Position numbers and translations under genes: made by a program | Notes under the pieces: model-generated | What the model was told of the DNA's origin: nothing | What the model saw: the letters and a program-made list of their open reading frames with translations, nothing else | Database searches by the model: none | DNA from: Aricia agestis | Lineage: Eukaryota; Arthropoda; Insecta; Lepidoptera; Lycaenidae | Direction: 5' to 3' | Assembly: GCF_905147365.1 (NCBI RefSeq) | Contig: NC_056418.1 | Location: 7,377,262-7,441,261, forward strand | DNA: 64,000 nucleotides | Shown: one piece after another, positions 60,428 through 64,000 of the stretch | How positions within the stretch are numbered: position 1 is the first letter of the stretch | Layout of the letters: every line of letters begins with the position of its first letter

Positions 60428-63400
60428 TACGTGGGAGAGCCACGCTTCGGCACGCATGGGCAGGCTCATCCGGTGAGATACCACGGCCTCACAGAATACC
60501 GGCGTGAAATAGCGCTTGCGCTGTGTTTCGTCGAGTGAGTGAGGTTCCGGACGCCCACAGGAGGATGCGGTCTGCAACACCAAAGGAATCATACCTTGGA
60601 TGTTGCAAAGCGTATACCTTCTTATATTTTATTTATGTATGTTTATTCTTTAACATAATATATATCACTATTATATTTATAAACTTACCTTCAAATATGG
60701 AGAGAGAACTTGATCGTACTAGTATAGAGCCGCTTCCCGGGGGTGATCGCCGGGGCATGTCTGGAGCTGGCGCTGGACATTACAGCATGCGAACCGCCAG
60801 TGGCTACTCGCTGACCAGGCGGGCGAGGGCCGAGGAACTCGAAAATGCTACAGCCGAACACATCCGAGAGGACGATACTGCCTTGCGAAGTAGGCCTCAT
60901 GCCACAAACTCCGCCGGTATATCGCCAGAGACCATAGCATCACAGAACACGAATGTTGATATCAGGCAAAAATGGTCTCTAGAAGAAGCTAGGGAGCTTC
61001 TATTCTGCTACTTCAAAGCCAAATCACAAGGAGTAGGCTACATTAGACGACTGGAAAATCTCTTTAAAGATAGAAATCCAACTAGTAATAAAATCAATAA
61101 ATTAACAGGCATCACACTCTCTAACCAAGCTCGCAGTATAATTGCACGAAGAACTTTATCCGACGAAATCATCAATGTTATAAAAAATCAGGCTGAAAGT
61201 TCCGAAATAAATACTAATTCTGAAACCAATAGAGTTAGCGAACGAAGCCAAAATCAGTTAATCCCTCAAATAACAATAACACAAAATATACAAAGTACAG
61301 AAAGATCAATAATTGAAGGAGATAATAACGATTCATTAGACACAGGAATTTCGCAAGAAGACTCTAGAAGAAAATGGACACCCCAAGAAGTGTGTGAACT
61401 TATGTATTGCTATTTCAAGTCTAGATCAGAAGGACCCGGATATGTCAAAAGGCTAGAAACACTTTTCAAACTAAGAAATGCAAATAACCCTAAAGCAAGA
61501 AAAATGACAGGGCAGCTTTTATCTAATCAAGCGCGAAGGATAATAACGTATAAAGATTTATCAGATGATACATTAAGAGAAATACGAATGCGTGCAGATC
61601 AACCAAACGATAGTAGCTTGCGCTCCGTGCAAGAAACAAATGATGCAGTAGAACCAAATGAACATTCAATACAAAATCGAGTAATACAATCAGACATGCA
61701 AACACCAAATCTTGCAAACTTTACTGAAGACAACCATAGACTCTCAGAATTACCAGGGATACCAGGGACTGATGATGATGATAACCATTTAGCGCAGACA
61801 TATAGACAACCACAATCATGCGCACAAACAGAAGTAAACCAGACAGAACCACATTTAAATATAACAGAAAGTACGTTTACCCTTGACCAAAACGCGCTGA
61901 TGGAATCAAGGCTACAGAATGAGAGCGCTGAAGTCGATGATATGCAAGACCAAAATATTATAAATGATTTCCTACAAAGTCTGGCAGAGACTAAAGAAAC
62001 CCCAGTTGAAAACAGACAGTCTTTACCTAAGCCCAATTTTAATAAATCATTCTTTGACAAATTAAATAAAATAAATAAGTACTTACCGAATATTTTAGAA
62101 ACACAGGAAACACTCAGAGGCATTAACGATGTAATTTATGCTGCTGCAAAAACACTAATTATCAGCAACTGCCAAAAGCCATATTGCAAGCAAAAGGCTG
62201 CAAGACCCGCCAAAGAACCAGCGTGGAAAATGAGAATAAAAAATAAAATAGAGCAAACCAGAAAAGATCTAGGTCGATTAATTGAAAGTAAAAACAATAA
62301 TATAAGCCTGAATAAACAAAACACTATTAACAAACTCTATGACAAATATCAAATATTCAATGAGCAAGATTTAGAAAACACAATAGAAATTTTGAAACAA
62401 AAGGTCAAACTATATGCAGGAAGAATAAAACGATATGAAGAAATCATAAACAGGAAAATTCAAAACACACTCTTTAAAGAAAGCCAATACAAATTCTACA
62501 GGACTTTAGGTAATAAAACCAAGAGCCCCCGAGATCTCCCAAATAAGCAGGACATACAAACTTTCTGGTCGCAAATACTATCACAACCAAAGCAATTTAA
62601 TACTAATGCTCCGTGGATAAAAGAAATAGAGAACAATGTACAAATTGACCCCGACAATCATATTTACAGGTTTGAAAATATAAGTGTAGAGATGCTGAAG
62701 AATGCAATTAGAAAAACTAATAATTGGAAGGCGCCTGGAATAGATAAAATACAAAATTTCTACCTAAAATACTTTACTAGTACCCATTTCTACATAGCAA
62801 AAGCATTTGACCGGATCTTTAACGGAACAGAAGATACAGAAGAATGGTTCACTACAGGACAGGTGATCCTTATACCGAAAACAGAGAATAACACAGATAA
62901 CCCAAAGAACTGGCGCCCCATAGCTTGCTTACCTACAATGTACAAACTATTAACGTCCATAATAGCAGACAGATTATACCTATTTTGTGAACACAACAAA
63001 ATTCTAGCAGTTGAACAACGCGGATGCAGGAGAGGTACCAGAGGATGCAAGGATCACCTAATGCTCAATAAAGCAATACTTGAAGATGCATATCACGCAA
63101 AGAAAAATTTAAGTATGTGTTGGATAGATTATCAGAAAGCCTTCGATAGTATATCCCACGAGTGGCTAATAAAACTACTTAGCCTTTATAAATGCCCGAT
63201 TGCTGTCATAAGCTTTCTGAAGAAAGTAATGACAAACTGGAAAGTGGTTATGACAGCCCATGGAGAAAGAACAACAGTAGTTACAGACCCGATACAAATT
63301 AATTGCGGATTATTCCAAGGAGACTCACTCTCGCCCTTACTTTTCTGCCTAGCTATAAACCCGCTATCTCAAATTCTAAACAAATACACAAACAAAGGAT

Positions 63401-64000
63401 ACCAGCTCAAGGATAGCGCAAACATAAATCACTTACTCTATATGGATGACCTGAAATTATACGCTAAAACTAAGAAAACTCTAGAAAGCCTAATACATAC
63501 AGTAGAAATATTTACAAATGACATCGGAATGAAATTCGGACTAGAAAAATGCAATACACTACACATAATAGAAGGACGAAAATCCAGAAATCAAACAGAA
63601 GGGCAGATGCTGTTAAGTGGAGAGGAATTCGCATACTTAAAAGATAACGAAACATACAAATATTTAGGTATCCATGAATCTGGAAAGCTAAATCATCAAG
63701 AACTACGGCATCAAATAACAAAAGAATACTTTAAAAGAACTAAGAAAATACTGAACACACACCTTAGCGCAAGAAATACGATGAAAGCAATAAATGCGTA
63801 TGCAACTCCAGTACTACTCTATTCATTCGGCATAGTTAATTACAAAGATAGAGATATAAAAGCAATAGATACTAAAACAAGAAAATTATTAGCACTTAAT
63901 AAGGCACACCAACAAAAAGCAGAAGTAGAAAGACTATATCTACCGACAGAGGAAGGAGGAAGAGGGTTATTAAATATAGAATCACTGTATAAAAGCCAAA
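60428..64000 (+). mobile_element. R4/Dong-clade LINE, 5' part, cut by window end
   Basis: A 269-bp leader is followed by an ORF from 60697 that stays open to the edge. The leader starts TACGTGGGAGAGCCACGCTT and for about 135 bp resembles the head of SINE family C. The element lies directly after TAA-rich microsatellite DNA; TAA-repeat targeting has been reported for Dong, which fits. The 3' end, including the expected restriction-like endonuclease, is outside the window. Confidence 0.8.
60697..64000 (+). CDS. LINE ORF: reverse transcriptase polyprotein (R4/Dong clade), 3' incomplete
   Basis: The ATG at 60697 opens a frame with no stop through 64000, giving 1101 visible codons. Two similar N-terminal modules (about residues 90-170 and 224-305) share KWxxxE, CYFKxxSxGxGYxxRLExLF and LSNQARxII. 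They look Myb/SANT-like and may bind DNA. A Lys-rich helical linker follows. The reverse transcriptase core has NWKAPGIDKIQ near 676, NWRPIACLPTMYKLL, WIDYQKAFDS (catalytic Asp 811), CGLFQGDSLSPLLF and LYMDDLKLYA (Asp 917, 918). All catalytic motifs are intact. The motif wording fits the R4/Dong clade, in which the protein normally ends with a zinc finger and a restriction-like endonuclease, both beyond the window. The intact frame suggests a recent insertion. Confidence 0.88.
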   Translation, partial: MERELDRTSIEPLPGGDRRGMSGAGAGHYSMRTASGYSLTRRARAEELENATAEHIREDDTALRSRPHATNSAGISPETIASQNTNVDIRQKWSLEEARELLFCYFKAKSQGVGYIRRLENLFKDRNPTSNKINKLTGITLSNQARSIIARRTLSDEIINVIKNQAESSEINTNSETNRVSERSQNQLIPQITITQNIQSTERSIIEGDNNDSLDTGISQEDSRRKWTPQEVCELMYCYFKSRSEGPGYVKRLETLFKLRNANNPKARKMTGQLLSNQARRIITYKDLSDDTLREIRMRADQPNDSSLRSVQETNDAVEPNEHSIQNRVIQSDMQTPNLANFTEDNHRLSELPGIPGTDDDDNHLAQTYRQPQSCAQTEVNQTEPHLNITESTFTLDQNALMESRLQNESAEVDDMQDQNIINDFLQSLAETKETPVENRQSLPKPNFNKSFFDKLNKINKYLPNILETQETLRGINDVIYAAAKTLIISNCQKPYCKQKAARPAKEPAWKMRIKNKIEQTRKDLGRLIESKNNNISLNKQNTINKLYDKYQIFNEQDLENTIEILKQKVKLYAGRIKRYEEIINRKIQNTLFKESQYKFYRTLGNKTKSPRDLPNKQDIQTFWSQILSQPKQFNTNAPWIKEIENNVQIDPDNHIYRFENISVEMLKNAIRKTNNWKAPGIDKIQNFYLKYFTSTHFYIAKAFDRIFNGTEDTEEWFTTGQVILIPKTENNTDNPKNWRPIACLPTMYKLLTSIIADRLYLFCEHNKILAVEQRGCRRGTRGCKDHLMLNKAILEDAYHAKKNLSMCWIDYQKAFDSISHEWLIKLLSLYKCPIAVISFLKKVMTNWKVVMTAHGERTTVVTDPIQINCGLFQGDSLSPLLFCLAINPLSQILNKYTNKGYQLKDSANINHLLYMDDLKLYAKTKKTLESLIHTVEIFTNDIGMKFGLEKCNTLHIIEGRKSRNQTEGQMLLSGEEFAYLKDNETYKYLGIHESGKLNHQELRHQITKEYFKRTKKILNTHLSARNTMKAINAYATPVLLYSFGIVNYKDRDIKAIDTKTRKLLALNKAHQQKAEVERLYLPTEEGGRGLLNIESLYKSQ

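Noticed and set aside
60017..60592. Minus-strand frames of Ile-Leu-Tyr repeats up to 191 codons
   Set aside because: They are the (TAATA)n array read in several frames; five-base periodicity keeps all frames open.
61523..63721. Minus-strand frames of 60-174 codons
   Set aside because: They are antisense shadows of the long LINE ORF, which has clear reverse transcriptase motifs on the plus strand.

Overview
The window looks like nuclear DNA of a moth or butterfly (Lepidoptera). Three animal protein genes are built from small exons with GT-AG introns. The space between exons is AT-rich and full of tRNA-derived SINEs, palindromic MITEs, hAT-like and TTAA-flanked elements, and an R4/Dong-clade LINE, a clade first known from silkworm. 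No bacterial, CRISPR, ribosomal or genuine tRNA gene was seen. The assignment rests on gene structure and remembered protein families, not on a database search.

Layout. From 0.7 to 5.5 kb on the minus strand lies a PPIL6-type cyclophilin. Its core is rebuilt here from five exons, two of them with ends that do not follow the open frames, and two possible extra 3' exons follow. From 5.9 to 16.1 kb on the plus strand is a complete 16-exon HEATR6 gene of about 1095 codons. Its start codon lies 376 bp from that of PPIL6, head to head, so the two probably share a promoter. From 16.1 to 26.4 kb is a repeat-filled intergenic stretch with two SINE copies (one interrupted by another insertion), a 308-bp hAT-like element, hairpins, a decayed LINE fragment and a long TA microsatellite. 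From 26.5 to 33.6 kb on the plus strand is a seven-coding-exon gene of about 544 codons that I do not recognise; it is made of two tandem copies of a domain of roughly 200 residues. At 35.65 kb is the signal-peptide exon of an integrin alpha subunit. No further integrin exon was found, so most of the remaining 28 kb is probably its first intron or lies outside genes.

The last 28 kb are a layered mobile-element landscape: a 1.49-kb hAT-like foldback element, two TTAA-flanked elements (one carrying a perfect 271-bp tandem duplication), TAA-flanked MITEs, a MITE inside a MITE, and two copies of an abundant-looking SINE. At 60.4 kb a (TAATA)n array is followed directly by an R4/Dong-like LINE whose single ORF is open to the window edge. 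Its leader is homologous to the head of the SINEs at 34.3 and 52.7 kb, which is the most unusual relationship seen here. The unknown two-repeat gene is the best candidate for undescribed protein biology.
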